The notes under the pieces: model-generated
What the model was told of the DNA's origin: nothing
Databases searched by the model: none
The model's input: only the letters and a program-made list of their open reading frames with translations
Shown: positions 1-7,608 of the stretch, piece by piece
Position numbering within the stretch: the first letter of the stretch is position 1
Layout of the letters: every line of letters begins with the position of its first letter
Source of the DNA: Congzhengia minquanensis
GTDB lineage: Bacteria > Bacillota > Clostridia > UBA1381 > UBA9506
Direction of reading: 5' to 3'
DNA: 64,000 nucleotides
Assembly: GCF_014384785.1 (NCBI RefSeq)
Contig: NZ_JACRSU010000001.1
Location: 124,001 to 188,000, forward strand
Program-made: the position numbers and the translations under genes

Positions 1-1156
1 TAATATAGCAGCGTCCGTCGTCACCGATTTTAATGTTGTCCACACCCTGGCGCGGAAGCGTCCAGTTCTGGGCAAACACCATCTCAATGTCGCTTTGATT
101 TTTCCAGTTTGCCAAAAACGTATCAGAGGTAATCAATCCCTCATCGGTTCTCTCCGCGTCTGAAAGGCCGGTGTTGCTCTTTGCGCGGACTGCACGCTCG
201 CCGTTTACATATAATGACCTCGTTTCAATGGGGCCGTCAGCTTTTGCGCAGTATATATTTTTTGATGCGTCAAAAACCTGCCATCCTTCGATTACTTTAG
301 GTCCTCTTACAAACGGAGCTTCTTCCTGGTAGTTCTGCCAGATAATTTTATGACCGTTTGTTCCGGAATCCGATTTTGTAAACTGAATGGGTTCAGTTAT
401 TTCATAGTTCCCGCCGCGCAAGTACACATTGATATCAGATTCCATTTCCTTATTAAATGTTCTGATGACATCTCTTGCATGTGCAATGGTTTTGTAAGGA
501 GACTGCAAAGTACCTGCATTGGAATCGCTGCCTTTCTCGCCATCAACATAAATTTCACTTCTAAACTCTGCAGTGTTCTTTTCTTCTTCAGCAGGTTTTT
601 CATTACTGCCGTTTGCAACACTGTCAAGTGGAATGACTCTGAAATTATTAAAATAATACGTTTTATCACTCATCGTATTATTATCAGTTTTCAAAGCAAG
701 GTCAACCGTGTCGCCGCCAAGCTTCGTACAGGTATAAATCTTTTTCAGCGTTTTCCATGAAGAACCTACCGTAGCCTGAACTGCTTCATCGTATGTTGTG
801 CCATCGTCAGAAGTATGTCTCATTTCTACCGCAACCAGCGATGTCTGACCTTCTCCAACCTTCACATTGACAGCAATCAGATACCGTTCGCCTTCGTTTA
901 ATGTAATTGAATTCGTCCACATTTTTCCGGCTTTCGAAGTTTTGGTATACTTCATAGTGGCCAGGCCGCCGTAGCTTTCGCTTTCATCTACTGCCGCAGT
1001 GGCTGCATCAATTCTCCAGCCGGCTGTACCTTCCGAAAAGTCATAGTTTGAAACCAAATTCGTCTCGCCCTCAGCCGCCGCAGCAGGCACCAACAAGCTG
1101 ATAAGCATCAGCATGGTTACCATCAATGACGCTGCACGTTTAAAATTTCTTGTCAT
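1..1156 (-). CDS. Secreted beta-helix polysaccharide-active protein, partial (C-terminus beyond left edge)
   Basis: The minus-strand frame is open from an ATG at 1154-1156 to the left edge, about 385 codons, so the C-terminus is missing. A good ribosome site (AAGGCGGTG) precedes the ATG. The product starts with a signal peptide (MTRNFKRAA, then a hydrophobic run ending VPAAAAEG). Residues about 30-180 look like a CBM4/9-type jelly roll (NLVSNYDFSEGTAGW start). Near residue 205 begins a stretch typical of right-handed parallel beta-helix enzymes (YVDGEKGSDSNAGT, then SPYKTIAHARDVI), the fold of pectate lyases and many GH28-like proteins. I infer a secreted plant-glycan enzyme, in keeping with the uronate genes further right; the catalytic part is not visible, so the substrate cannot be given. 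Confidence 0.8.
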   Translation of the reverse strand, partial: MTRNFKRAASLMVTMLMLISLLVPAAAAEGETNLVSNYDFSEGTAGWRIDAATAAVDESESYGGLATMKYTKTSKAGKMWTNSITLNEGERYLIAVNVKVGEGQTSLVAVEMRHTSDDGTTYDEAVQATVGSSWKTLKKIYTCTKLGGDTVDLALKTDNNTMSDKTYYFNNFRVIPLDSVANGSNEKPAEEEKNTAEFRSEIYVDGEKGSDSNAGTLQSPYKTIAHARDVIRTFNKEMESDINVYLRGGNYEITEPIQFTKSDSGTNGHKIIWQNYQEEAPFVRGPKVIEGWQVFDASKNIYCAKADGPIETRSLYVNGERAVRAKSNTGLSDAERTDEGLITSDTFLANWKNQSDIEMVFAQNWTLPRQGVDNIKIGDDGRCYI

Positions 1157-1266
1157 TAAATAACACCGCCTTAATTCTTCTTTACCCTTTCAGGCTTTTA
1201 ATTTATTGCTGCAGATTTGCCGTTTTGCATTGGAATTCTGCAAATAAACATGGTTAGCAAATATTA

Positions 1267-1312
1267 TTTGTTATATGCATATATGCATATAACAAAGGGG
1301 GTACCCCCTTTG
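1267..1312. repeat. Two overlapping perfect palindromes
   Basis: Positions 1267-1296 form a perfect 30-base palindrome whose core is TATATGCATATATGCATATA. Positions 1293-1312 form a second perfect 20-base palindrome, CAAAGGGGGTACCCCCTTTG. They share the four bases CAAA at 1293-1296, so as RNA the two hairpins compete. No T-run follows either one on either strand, so they are not ordinary terminators. They lie about 50-95 bases downstream of the predicted transcription start of the beta-helix gene. Confidence 0.9.
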
Positions 1313-1367
1313 GACAACTCATTTTGGCATTACGCACAAAATGACTCTATTAATTTGTATATATTTT

Positions 1368-1396
1368 ATAATATTTTTACACATAATACAATACAA
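1368..1396 (-). promoter_or_regulatory. Candidate sigma-A promoter of the beta-helix gene
   Basis: On the minus strand, TTGTAT (1391-1396) and TATTAT (1368-1373) are 17 bases apart in a very AT-rich stretch. This would give a leader of about 200 nt. AT-rich sequence makes chance matches likely. Confidence 0.4.
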
Positions 1397-1458
1397 ATCT
1401 TGCGTTTACAGGCAAAATTTTACAACATTTCTTGCAAGTAAAATTATTATGCCAACAT

Positions 1459-1490
1459 AAAAAGCACTTTAGCAAAGTAAGCTAAAGTGC
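1459..1490 (-). terminator. Second terminator after tRNA-Leu
   Basis: Ten-base perfect stem (GCACTTTAGC at 1464-1473 with GCTAAAGTGC at 1481-1490) followed on the minus strand by TTTTT. It backs up the terminator at 1493-1514. Confidence 0.75.
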
Positions 1491-1492
1491 AT

Positions 1493-1514
1493 AAAAAAAG
1501 ACGGGCAATGCCCG
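1493..1514 (-). terminator. First terminator after tRNA-Leu
   Basis: GC-rich hairpin CGGGCA/TGCCCG (1502-1514) followed on the minus strand by a seven-base T run (1499-1493), four bases past the CCA end of the tRNA. Confidence 0.75.
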
Positions 1515-1518
1515 CCGT

Positions 1519-1607
1519 TGGTGCTCGAGACCGGAATCGAACCGGTACGAGAGGTAAATCTCACGGGATTTTAAGTCCCGGGCGTCTGCCAGTTCCGCCA
1601 CTCGAGC
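1519..1607 (-). tRNA. tRNA-Leu (anticodon UAA)
   Basis: An 89-base minus-strand tRNA with encoded CCA (1519-1521). The acceptor stem pairs GCTCGAG with CTCGAGC, with discriminator A. The D arm follows as TGGCGGAACTGGCAGACGC, typical of tRNA-Leu. The anticodon stem CGGGA/TCCCG encloses loop CTTAAAA, anticodon TAA. There is a long variable arm, then a T arm with GGTTCGATTCC. The extended variable arm and the anticodon both fit Leu. Confidence 0.97.
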
Positions 1608-1618
1608 ACTACTCGATT

Positions 1619-1647
1619 AGTATAACATAATTGGCATGGTTTGTCAA
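1619..1647 (-). promoter_or_regulatory. Promoter of tRNA-Leu
   Basis: Minus-strand TTGACA (1642-1647) and TATACT (1619-1624) with a 17-base spacer, 12 bases upstream of the mature tRNA 5' end. A near-consensus sigma-A promoter. Confidence 0.85.
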
Positions 1648-1663
1648 TACTAAATTAATATTT

Positions 1664-2335
1664 TTACGATTCTTTTATCAGGCTATTTGCCAGCGCAACA
1701 CAATTTTCAAAGCTTTTCTGCAACTTTTCATCCTCTGGTTTATAGTTCATTCTCACCGCAACAAACATACCTGAAGCGTCGATTCCCATCTCTTTTAAAA
1801 TAGCGCTGTTTTTTAAATTTACTGCGTATATTCCATCGCCATATTCATAGAGCAGTTCCTCTGAAAGATCCCCATCCGCCCATTGGGAAACAGGAACGAA
1901 CACGCCTTCTGTAGCGCTCATGTCAAGAACATCTTTCAGCATGGCTTCATCAAAAAGAAACATCATTTCATCTTCTGAGGCAAACACTGTCATTAGCTTA
2001 TTTTCCAGCGCCATAATCTGGTTCGCATTTTGCATTGCTTCATCTGTAAAATTCAGCTGTGTGACTGAAACGTGTTTTTCACCATCTCCATTCCCGTCTT
2101 CAATCTGCTCCGCTGCTTTATTTGCCAATTTGTCCGAAACGTCAAATGATAAGACATCGGATGCAATATAGTTGATATTCACATCGTAGTGAACTGTGTT
2201 TAAAACCTCGACCACAGTAACTGCTATTAACGCAATCACTGCAACTGCAACAAGAATATGGACCTTATAATAATCCCAGACGTAGCGGAACCACTCGCCG
2301 GAGAATTTTTTTGGTTTTTCAAACATTTCTGCCAT
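1664..2335 (-). CDS. Hypothetical single-pass membrane protein
   Basis: About 224 residues, family not recognised. A short basic N-terminus (MAEMFEKPKKFSGEWFRYVWDYYKVH) precedes one transmembrane helix (about residues 25-47). An acidic, mostly hydrophilic extracytoplasmic domain of about 170 residues follows, without cysteine pairs or obvious catalytic motifs. An upstream GTG at 2345-2347 would add four residues but abuts the ribosome site AAGGG, so the ATG at 2333-2335 is preferred. It stands alone between tRNA-Leu and the divergent queT. It may be an accessory envelope protein, but no function can be assigned. Confidence 0.75.
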   Translation of the reverse strand: MAEMFEKPKKFSGEWFRYVWDYYKVHILVAVAVIALIAVTVVEVLNTVHYDVNINYIASDVLSFDVSDKLANKAAEQIEDGNGDGEKHVSVTQLNFTDEAMQNANQIMALENKLMTVFASEDEMMFLFDEAMLKDVLDMSATEGVFVPVSQWADGDLSEELLYEYGDGIYAVNLKNSAILKEMGIDASGMFVAVRMNYKPEDEKLQKSFENCVALANSLIKES

Positions 2336-2429
2336 GTTCTCACGCACCCTTCATTCCTATCAAACATTATAAAACCCGAATTTAACAATGTCAATCAAAA
2401 TGGAAGTTCGTTTACAATTATTTTAAATG

Positions 2430-2458
2430 TTGACATTTTTTTTGCTTCGTGGTAAAAT
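2430..2458 (+). promoter_or_regulatory. Promoter of the preQ1-controlled queT transcript
   Basis: TTGACA (2430-2435), 17-base spacer, TAAAAT (2453-2458). Transcription would begin about 2465, immediately before the riboswitch. Confidence 0.85.
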
Positions 2459-2466
2459 ATCCAATT

Positions 2467-2509
2467 AGTGAGTTCGAGACCTTCCTCACTTAAAACAAAA
2501 CTAAAGGAG
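2467..2509 (+). promoter_or_regulatory. PreQ1-I riboswitch
   Basis: Stem AGTGAG (2467-2472) pairs with CTCACT (2485-2490) around loop TTCGAGACCTTC, followed by an A-rich tail TTAAAACAAAACTAAAGGAG. This matches the class I preQ1 aptamer: a small stem, a C-rich loop and an A-rich tail ending in AACTAA fused to the ribosome site. The ribosome site AAGGAG (2504-2509) is the end of the aptamer tail, so control is probably at translation initiation. The next gene is a queT-type transporter, the expected regulon member. Confidence 0.85.
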
Positions 2510-2518
2510 ATTAAAAAA

Positions 2519-3004
2519 ATGATTTCTAAAAAAACAAGGTTTCTTGCGCATGCATCCATCATTGCGGCACTTTATGTGGTGCTGACGTATCTTGCCACGC
2601 TTTTGGGACTCTCCAGCAACGCGGTGCAAATCCGGTTTTCAGAAGCGTTAACCGTGCTCGCCGCCTACACGCCAGCGGCAATTCCGGGATTGTTTATTGG
2701 CTGTTTCCTTTCCAACATTTTTGCCGGCGGCGTAATTTGGGACATATTGTTCGGAAGCCTGGCAACGCTGCTCGGAGCGCTCGGCACATACGCTTTAAAG
2801 AAGCATAAATACTTAGCTCCCCTGCCACCAATTATTGCAAATACACTTATTGTTCCATTTGTTTTGCGCTACGCCTACGGCGCACCGGGCAGTATCGGAT
2901 ATTTTATGCTGACCGTTGGGGCCGGAGAAGTAATTTCCTGCGGTATTTTAGGGATTTTGCTCATCACCGCGGTAAACAAATTAGAAAACCGAATAAATTG
3001 GTAG
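2519..3004 (+). CDS. queT: Queuosine-precursor ECF transporter S component
   Basis: A 161-residue integral membrane protein of the QueT (DUF988) family, the substrate-binding S component of an energy-coupling-factor transporter thought to import preQ1 or another queuosine precursor. Five or six hydrophobic segments are visible, with typical family stretches such as VQIRFSEALTVLAAYTPAAI near residue 40 and GCFLSNIFAGG near 65. The ATG at 2519 is chosen because AAGGAG lies nine bases upstream and is the tail of the preQ1 riboswitch; a GTG at 2468 lies inside the aptamer and is not used. A strong terminator follows. The EcfA/T energising module is not in the window. The later queuosine enzyme QueG (55355-56230) supports the assignment. 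Confidence 0.92.
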   Translation: MISKKTRFLAHASIIAALYVVLTYLATLLGLSSNAVQIRFSEALTVLAAYTPAAIPGLFIGCFLSNIFAGGVIWDILFGSLATLLGALGTYALKKHKYLAPLPPIIANTLIVPFVLRYAYGAPGSIGYFMLTVGAGEVISCGILGILLITAVNKLENRINW

Positions 3005-3010
3005 AAAAAA

Positions 3011-3035
3011 GAGCTGCTAATTAGCAGCTCTTTTT
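3011..3035. terminator. Bidirectional terminator between queT and hydA
   Basis: Perfect 20-base palindrome GAGCTGCTAATTAGCAGCTC (3011-3030), followed by TTTTT on the plus strand and TTTTTT on the minus strand. It serves both convergent genes. Confidence 0.9.
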
Positions 3036-3055
3036 CATTGCATTATTTTATAACA

Positions 3056-4804
3056 TTATTTTTGAATTCTTTCACGTGCTACATAGTGTGTGTGCAGCAG
3101 TTCGTGGGCCTTATGTCCGCAGGGTTCACCCATATACTCGTCATATAGCGTTTTTACAAACGGGTTTTCATGGGACTTTCTGATGGGAAGACTTTCGTCT
3201 TCATCATAAAGCGCTTTTGCGCGGGCCGCTTTTAAATCTACCTCGCACATTGTTTTTGAAGAAACAATCGGCTGTCCGCCGCCGGTAACGCAGCCGCCCG
3301 GGCAACCCATAATTTCAATGAACTGGTAGTCGGCTTCGCCAGCGCGAACCTTTTCCAACAGTTCCCTTGCGTTCCCCAAACCGTGGGCAACAGCAACTTT
3401 TACGTCCATGTCGCCAATTTGAACGGTTGCTTCTTTAATGCCTTCTGTTCCCCTTACGTCGCTGAATTCCACTTTTTCAAGCTCTTTGCCTGTCAGTACC
3501 TCTGAAACAGTACGCAGTGCAGCCTCCATAACACCGCCGGTTGCGCCAAATATAACGGCTGCGCCGGTTGCCGCGTCGCCAAAGGGATTATCGAACACAG
3601 AATCAGGCAGTTTGTCAAATTCCAGACCCGCTTCTTTAATCATTTTCGCAAGCTCGCGGGTTGTTAAAACCGCGTCTACGTCAGCATATCCGCCATTTGT
3701 CAGTTCGTCACGCTGTGCCTCAAATTTCTTTGCTGTGCAGGGCATTACTGAAACAACGTAAATATCCTTCGGGTCGATACCCGTTTTTTCTGCATAGTAG
3801 GATTTCAAAATTGCGCCAAACATTTCATGCGGCGATTTTGCGCTCGACAAATTTTCGAGAAAATCCGGGAAGTTGTGCTCACAGAACTTCACCCAGCCGG
3901 GGCTGCAAGAGGTGATAAGCGGAAGCTTTCCGCCCTCTTTGATGCGGTTTATCAGTTCCGTTCCTTCCTCCATAATGGTTACATCTGCACCGAAGTCAGT
4001 ATCGAACACCTTGTCAAATCCCAAATATTTTAAAGCGGTTGCCATTTTTCCGGTAACTCTGCTGCCAATGGGCATGCCAAACTCCTCACCCAGCGCTGCG
4101 CGAACTGCCGGAGCCGTCTGCACAACCACATGTTTTGAATCATCTGCCAAAGCAGCCCAAACGTCTTTCACGCTGTCCTTTTCATACAACGCGCCCACAG
4201 GACATGCCACGATGCACTGTCCGCAGTTTACGCAATCTGTTGCGGAAAGAGGCATGCCAAAGGTAGAGCCGATTTTTGTTGTAAATCCCCTGCCCTGCGC
4301 GTCGATTGCGCCCACAGTCTGCACTTTTTTGCAAACAGCTACACAGCGGCGGCACAGAACGCATTTATTATTGTCGCGGACGATGGACGGCGACAAGCTG
4401 TCAATCTCGTGGTGGGAAATTTCACCTTCAAACGCAATGTCTTTTACACCTAAGTCGTCACAAAGTTTTTGCAGTTCACAGTTTTGATTGCGGACGCAGG
4501 TTAAGCACTTTCTGTCATGGTTGGAAAGCGTCAGCTCTAAAACGGTTTTTCTTGCCTTTCTCACCTTCGCTGTGTTGGTGTAAACTTCCATTCCTTCATT
4601 AACGGGATAAACGCACGCAGTAACCAATCCCTTTGCGCCTTTCACTTCCACCAAGCACATTCTGCATGCACCGATTTCGTTAATATCTTTTAAATAACAG
4701 AGTGTGGGAATGTTAATTCCCGCTTCTCTGGCCGCCTGCAAAATTGTATAGTTCTGCGGTACGCTGAGGTCAATCCCGTTGATTTTTATATTTACCATAT
4801 CCAT
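3056..4804 (-). CDS. hydA: NAD(P)-linked [FeFe] hydrogenase, catalytic subunit
   Basis: A 582-residue hydrogenase large subunit of the trimeric, electron-bifurcating type (HydA/HndD). It has an N-terminal [2Fe-2S] domain (Cys36, 47, 50, 64), a His-ligated [4Fe-4S] region (about 96-115, HDRKCLTCVRNQNCELQ) and two ferredoxin clusters (CVLCRRCVAVCKK near 148; CVNCGQCIVACP near 191). The H-cluster motifs are TSCSPGW (298-304), MPCTAKK (354-360) and EIMGCPGGCVTGGGQP (497-512). It ends with the usual C-terminal small-subunit-like tail. It is the last gene of a five-gene operon, 21 bases after hydB. The first H-cluster motif carries Ser where many monomeric enzymes have a second Cys. The H-cluster maturases HydEFG are not in the window. 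Confidence 0.95.
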   Translation of the reverse strand: MDMVNIKINGIDLSVPQNYTILQAAREAGINIPTLCYLKDINEIGACRMCLVEVKGAKGLVTACVYPVNEGMEVYTNTAKVRKARKTVLELTLSNHDRKCLTCVRNQNCELQKLCDDLGVKDIAFEGEISHHEIDSLSPSIVRDNNKCVLCRRCVAVCKKVQTVGAIDAQGRGFTTKIGSTFGMPLSATDCVNCGQCIVACPVGALYEKDSVKDVWAALADDSKHVVVQTAPAVRAALGEEFGMPIGSRVTGKMATALKYLGFDKVFDTDFGADVTIMEEGTELINRIKEGGKLPLITSCSPGWVKFCEHNFPDFLENLSSAKSPHEMFGAILKSYYAEKTGIDPKDIYVVSVMPCTAKKFEAQRDELTNGGYADVDAVLTTRELAKMIKEAGLEFDKLPDSVFDNPFGDAATGAAVIFGATGGVMEAALRTVSEVLTGKELEKVEFSDVRGTEGIKEATVQIGDMDVKVAVAHGLGNARELLEKVRAGEADYQFIEIMGCPGGCVTGGGQPIVSSKTMCEVDLKAARAKALYDEDESLPIRKSHENPFVKTLYDEYMGEPCGHKAHELLHTHYVARERIQK

Positions 4805-4825
4805 TGTTGGTTTCTCCTCCTTTGA

Positions 4826-6622
4826 TTATTGTTTGCTGATTGCCTTAAATGGGCACTTTGATTCACAAACACCGCATTTAATACATTTCGCAGGATCAAT
4901 TGAGTACGGGCTCTTGACCTGTCCCGAGATTGCTTCAACAGGACAATTTTTCGCACAAATGCTGCAGCCCTTACATTTTTCAGGGTCAATTTTATAAGAA
5001 AGGAGCGCCTTGCAGACACCAGCGGGACATTTCTTTTCTGTAACGTGCGCCACATATTCGTCTCTGAAATAATGAAGTGTGCTCAAAACAGGGTTGGGTG
5101 CAGTCTGTCCCAATCCGCAGAGTGCAGTGGTTTTAATGGCTTCCGCCAGCTCCTCTAATTTGTCAATGTCCTCTAAGGTGCCTTTGCCCTTTGTAATTTT
5201 GTCAAGAATTTCAAGCATTCTTTTGGTGCCCACACGGCAGGGGGTACATTTGCCGCAGGATTCGTCTACGGTGAACTCTAAAAAGAATTTCGCAATGTCC
5301 ACCATGCAGGTGTCCTCGTCCATAACGATTAAGCCGCCGGAACCCATCATAGAACCGATTGCGATTAAGGAATCGTAGTCGATAGGCGTGTCGATTAACG
5401 ATGCGGGGATACAGCCGCCGGAGGGGCCGCCTGTCTGCGCTGCCTTAAACTTCTTGCCGTTTGGAATTCCGCCGCCGATTTCTTCTACAATTTCACGCAG
5501 TGTTGTTCCCATAGGAATTTCAACCAAGCCGGTGTTTTTAATTTTGCCGCCCAGTGCAAACACTTTTGTTCCCTTGCTCTTTTCGGTGCCGATTTTATTA
5601 AACCACTCGGCGCCGTTTAAAATAATCTGCGTAATGTTTGCATAAGTTTCAACGTTGTTCAGCAAGGTAGGCTTTTGCCACAGACCCTTGTTGGCAGGGA
5701 ACGGCGGTCTCGGTCTGGGTTCGCCCCTGTGTCCTTCAATTGACGTCATCAGCGCTGTTTCCTCACCGCAGACAAACGCGCCTGCGCCAAGTCGTAATTC
5801 TAAATCAAAGTTAAAGTCTGTTCCAAAAATGTTTTTACCTAAAAGGCCATATTCCTTAGCCTGGTCGATGGCAATCTGCAGCCGCTTTACGGCAATGGGA
5901 TATTCTGCACGAATGTAAATATAGCCCTGGTCTGCGCCAACCGCATAGGCCGCAATGGCCATTGCTTCAATTACTGTATGGGGATCTCCCTCAAGCACAG
6001 AACGGTCCATAAATGCACCGGGGTCACCCTCGTCGGCGTTACATGCCACATATTTTCCGTTTGCGCCGTCTGCGTTTGCCGTAAACATCCATTTCAATCC
6101 TGTGGGAAAGCCTGCGCCGCCGCGTCCGCGGAGACCGGAGGCTTTAATCACTTCAATCACTTCGGCGGGCTTCATTTCCGTCAGCACCTTACCCAAAGCT
6201 TTATAACCATCTGTAGCGATATATTCTTCAATGTTTTCAGGGTCGATAACACCACAATTTCTCAGCGCAATACGAAGCTGTTTTTTATAAAAATCAACTT
6301 CATTTAAGGATTTAATGGTATCGTCTTCTACGGTTTCATCATATAAAAGACGTTTTACAATTCTTCCCTTCAGCAAATGTTCGGTTACAATTTCTTCAAC
6401 GTCTTCCGGCTTCACCATGCTGTAGAATGATCCTTCCGGGTATACAACCACAACCGGACCCAACGCGCAAAGACCGAAGCAACCCGTTTTTATTACTTTT
6501 ACTTCTTTATCTAAACCGTTTTCTTTAAGGCTTTTCTCAAATTCGTCAATGATAACTGCACTGCCTGACGAGGTACAGCCCGTACCGCCGCAGACTAACA
6601 CGTGCGCTCTTGCAAAATCCAT
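4826..6622 (-). CDS. hydB: NAD(P)-linked [FeFe] hydrogenase, NuoF-like flavin subunit
   Basis: A 598-residue NuoF-like subunit (HydB/HndC) that binds FMN and NAD(H). It begins with a thioredoxin-like [2Fe-2S] domain (VCGGTGCTSSGS near residue 10). The NADH/FMN domain has GLRGRGGAGFPTG near 168, NADEGDPGAFMDR near 199 and GAGAFVCGEETALM near 280. The N3-type cluster motif is ESCGKCTPCRVGT near 458. Two C-terminal [4Fe-4S] motifs follow (CKGCSICAKNCP and CIKCGVCESKCP). This order is that of HydB in Thermotoga- and Moorella-type bifurcating hydrogenases. It lies between the HndB-like subunit and hydA, with 19-21 base gaps, so one transcript is likely. Confidence 0.95.
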   Translation of the reverse strand: MDFARAHVLVCGGTGCTSSGSAVIIDEFEKSLKENGLDKEVKVIKTGCFGLCALGPVVVVYPEGSFYSMVKPEDVEEIVTEHLLKGRIVKRLLYDETVEDDTIKSLNEVDFYKKQLRIALRNCGVIDPENIEEYIATDGYKALGKVLTEMKPAEVIEVIKASGLRGRGGAGFPTGLKWMFTANADGANGKYVACNADEGDPGAFMDRSVLEGDPHTVIEAMAIAAYAVGADQGYIYIRAEYPIAVKRLQIAIDQAKEYGLLGKNIFGTDFNFDLELRLGAGAFVCGEETALMTSIEGHRGEPRPRPPFPANKGLWQKPTLLNNVETYANITQIILNGAEWFNKIGTEKSKGTKVFALGGKIKNTGLVEIPMGTTLREIVEEIGGGIPNGKKFKAAQTGGPSGGCIPASLIDTPIDYDSLIAIGSMMGSGGLIVMDEDTCMVDIAKFFLEFTVDESCGKCTPCRVGTKRMLEILDKITKGKGTLEDIDKLEELAEAIKTTALCGLGQTAPNPVLSTLHYFRDEYVAHVTEKKCPAGVCKALLSYKIDPEKCKGCSICAKNCPVEAISGQVKSPYSIDPAKCIKCGVCESKCPFKAISKQ

Positions 6623-6641
6623 TTACTGTTACCCTCCCTGA

Positions 6642-7016
6642 TTATTTTTCAGCTGCGCCAATAGTATATTCGGTAACAACGTTGCCGTTTACTATGTGCT
6701 CAGCAATAACCTTTTTCGCTTTTTCTTCCGTCATTTTCACATATGTAACCCTGTCTTTTCCGGGCTCTAAAACTTCAACAATGGGCTCTAAACGGCACAT
6801 GCCAATACACCCTGTCTGTGCCACCGTAACGTGGGACAGCCCTCTTTTTCCCACCTCGTCCACCAGAGCGGAAAGAACGGGCCTTGCGCCTGCCGCAATA
6901 CCGCAGGTCGCCATGCCGACAACGATTCTGATGGTGTCTTCATCGGTATCCTTACGCACATCAACCTGGTTTTTTATTTTGTTTTTAATTGCTTCAAGTT
7001 CTGCTAAGCTTTTCAT
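6642..7016 (-). CDS. HndB-like thioredoxin-fold [2Fe-2S] ferredoxin
   Basis: A 124-residue protein of the HndB type: a helical N-terminus (MKSLAELEAIKNKIKNQVD) followed by a thioredoxin-like [2Fe-2S] ferredoxin with Cys in MATCGIAAGAR and in QTGCIGMCRLEP. In the NADP-reducing hydrogenase of Desulfovibrio the equivalent subunit sits between the NuoE- and NuoF-like subunits, the same place as here. It probably carries electrons between subunits. The usual cluster has four Cys and three are obvious in these motifs, so cluster ligation should be checked by alignment. Confidence 0.88.
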   Translation of the reverse strand: MKSLAELEAIKNKIKNQVDVRKDTDEDTIRIVVGMATCGIAAGARPVLSALVDEVGKRGLSHVTVAQTGCIGMCRLEPIVEVLEPGKDRVTYVKMTEEKAKKVIAEHIVNGNVVTEYTIGAAEK

Positions 7017-7047
7017 TACTAATTACCTCTCTTCATAAATGAATAAA

Positions 7048-7593
7048 TTATAACGAGATTTCTTTCAGTCCTTCTTTAATGTATTCCCTGAGCCAAAGCA
7101 CAATTTCAGGACTGCCCAGACTGATCTCTTCTCCCAGAATCTGTTTGATTTCACGAGTGTCAAGCGAAAATGTCTTGTCGTTTACCGTATGCGTGTAAAC
7201 AAAGTCCACCGTGGTGTTGCCGGAAATTAACGTCAGCATGGTTTCCGCCATGTCGCCTAATGGCTGCCTGTCGATATGGTCGTAAACAAAGTCCACCAAA
7301 ACGCGTGTTCCAACACCCTTTTTCGAGTCGATGGTTAAACCACCGCCGGTGCTCTCCGCCGCCGCCTTAAATAAAGAAAGCCCCATTCCAACCTTACGGG
7401 TTGTTCTTGTTGTCTGAAACGGATCTGTCACGTGAGCTAAAAAGTCTTCATCCATTCCGCAGCCATTGTCCTCAATTGAGATTTTAAGCAAATTGTTACG
7501 AATTGCCTCGTCAACAGTCACCTGGATAAGGCTGGCGCCGGCTTTTACGGAATTATTCACAATATCTAAAATATGCAGCGACAATTCAAGCAT
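7048..7593 (-). CDS. GHKL-type ATPase protein in the hydrogenase operon
   Basis: A 181-residue protein with a histidine-kinase-like ATP-binding fold: N box DIVNNSVKAGAS (about 10-21), G1 box DNGCGMD (about 42-48) and G2 box RKVGMGLSLFK (about 66-76). There is no dimerisation or phospho-acceptor histidine domain and no sensor domain. It resembles stand-alone anti-sigma or serine-kinase ATPases (RsbW/SpoIIAB fold), with a C-terminal region of about 70 residues of unknown role. It lies inside the operon, 15 bases after the NuoE-like gene and 31 before the HndB-like gene. Similar ATPases occur in hydrogenase operons of other clostridia, but I know of no proven function. Confidence 0.82.
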   Translation of the reverse strand: MLELSLHILDIVNNSVKAGASLIQVTVDEAIRNNLLKISIEDNGCGMDEDFLAHVTDPFQTTRTTRKVGMGLSLFKAAAESTGGGLTIDSKKGVGTRVLVDFVYDHIDRQPLGDMAETMLTLISGNTTVDFVYTHTVNDKTFSLDTREIKQILGEEISLGSPEIVLWLREYIKEGLKEISL

Positions 7594-7608
7594 GACAACC
7601 TCGCAAAA

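Larger units (their letters stand above)
1157..1458. other. Long leader/intergenic region of the beta-helix gene
   Basis: About 300 bases with no credible gene. It holds a candidate promoter at 1368-1396, two overlapping perfect palindromes at 1267-1312, and then about 110 bases of otherwise plain leader before the start codon at 1156. A 74-codon plus-strand frame at 1217-1441 has low-complexity composition and no ribosome site, and is not believed. Confidence 0.6.

Noticed and set aside
1217..1441. Plus-strand 74-codon frame before tRNA-Leu
   Set aside because: It covers the palindromes and the promoter of the minus-strand gene, has no ribosome site and is low in complexity.
3873..4487. Long plus-strand frame (204 codons) opposite hydA
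   Set aside because: It lies antisense to clear hydrogenase coding sequence, and its product has no recognisable domain.
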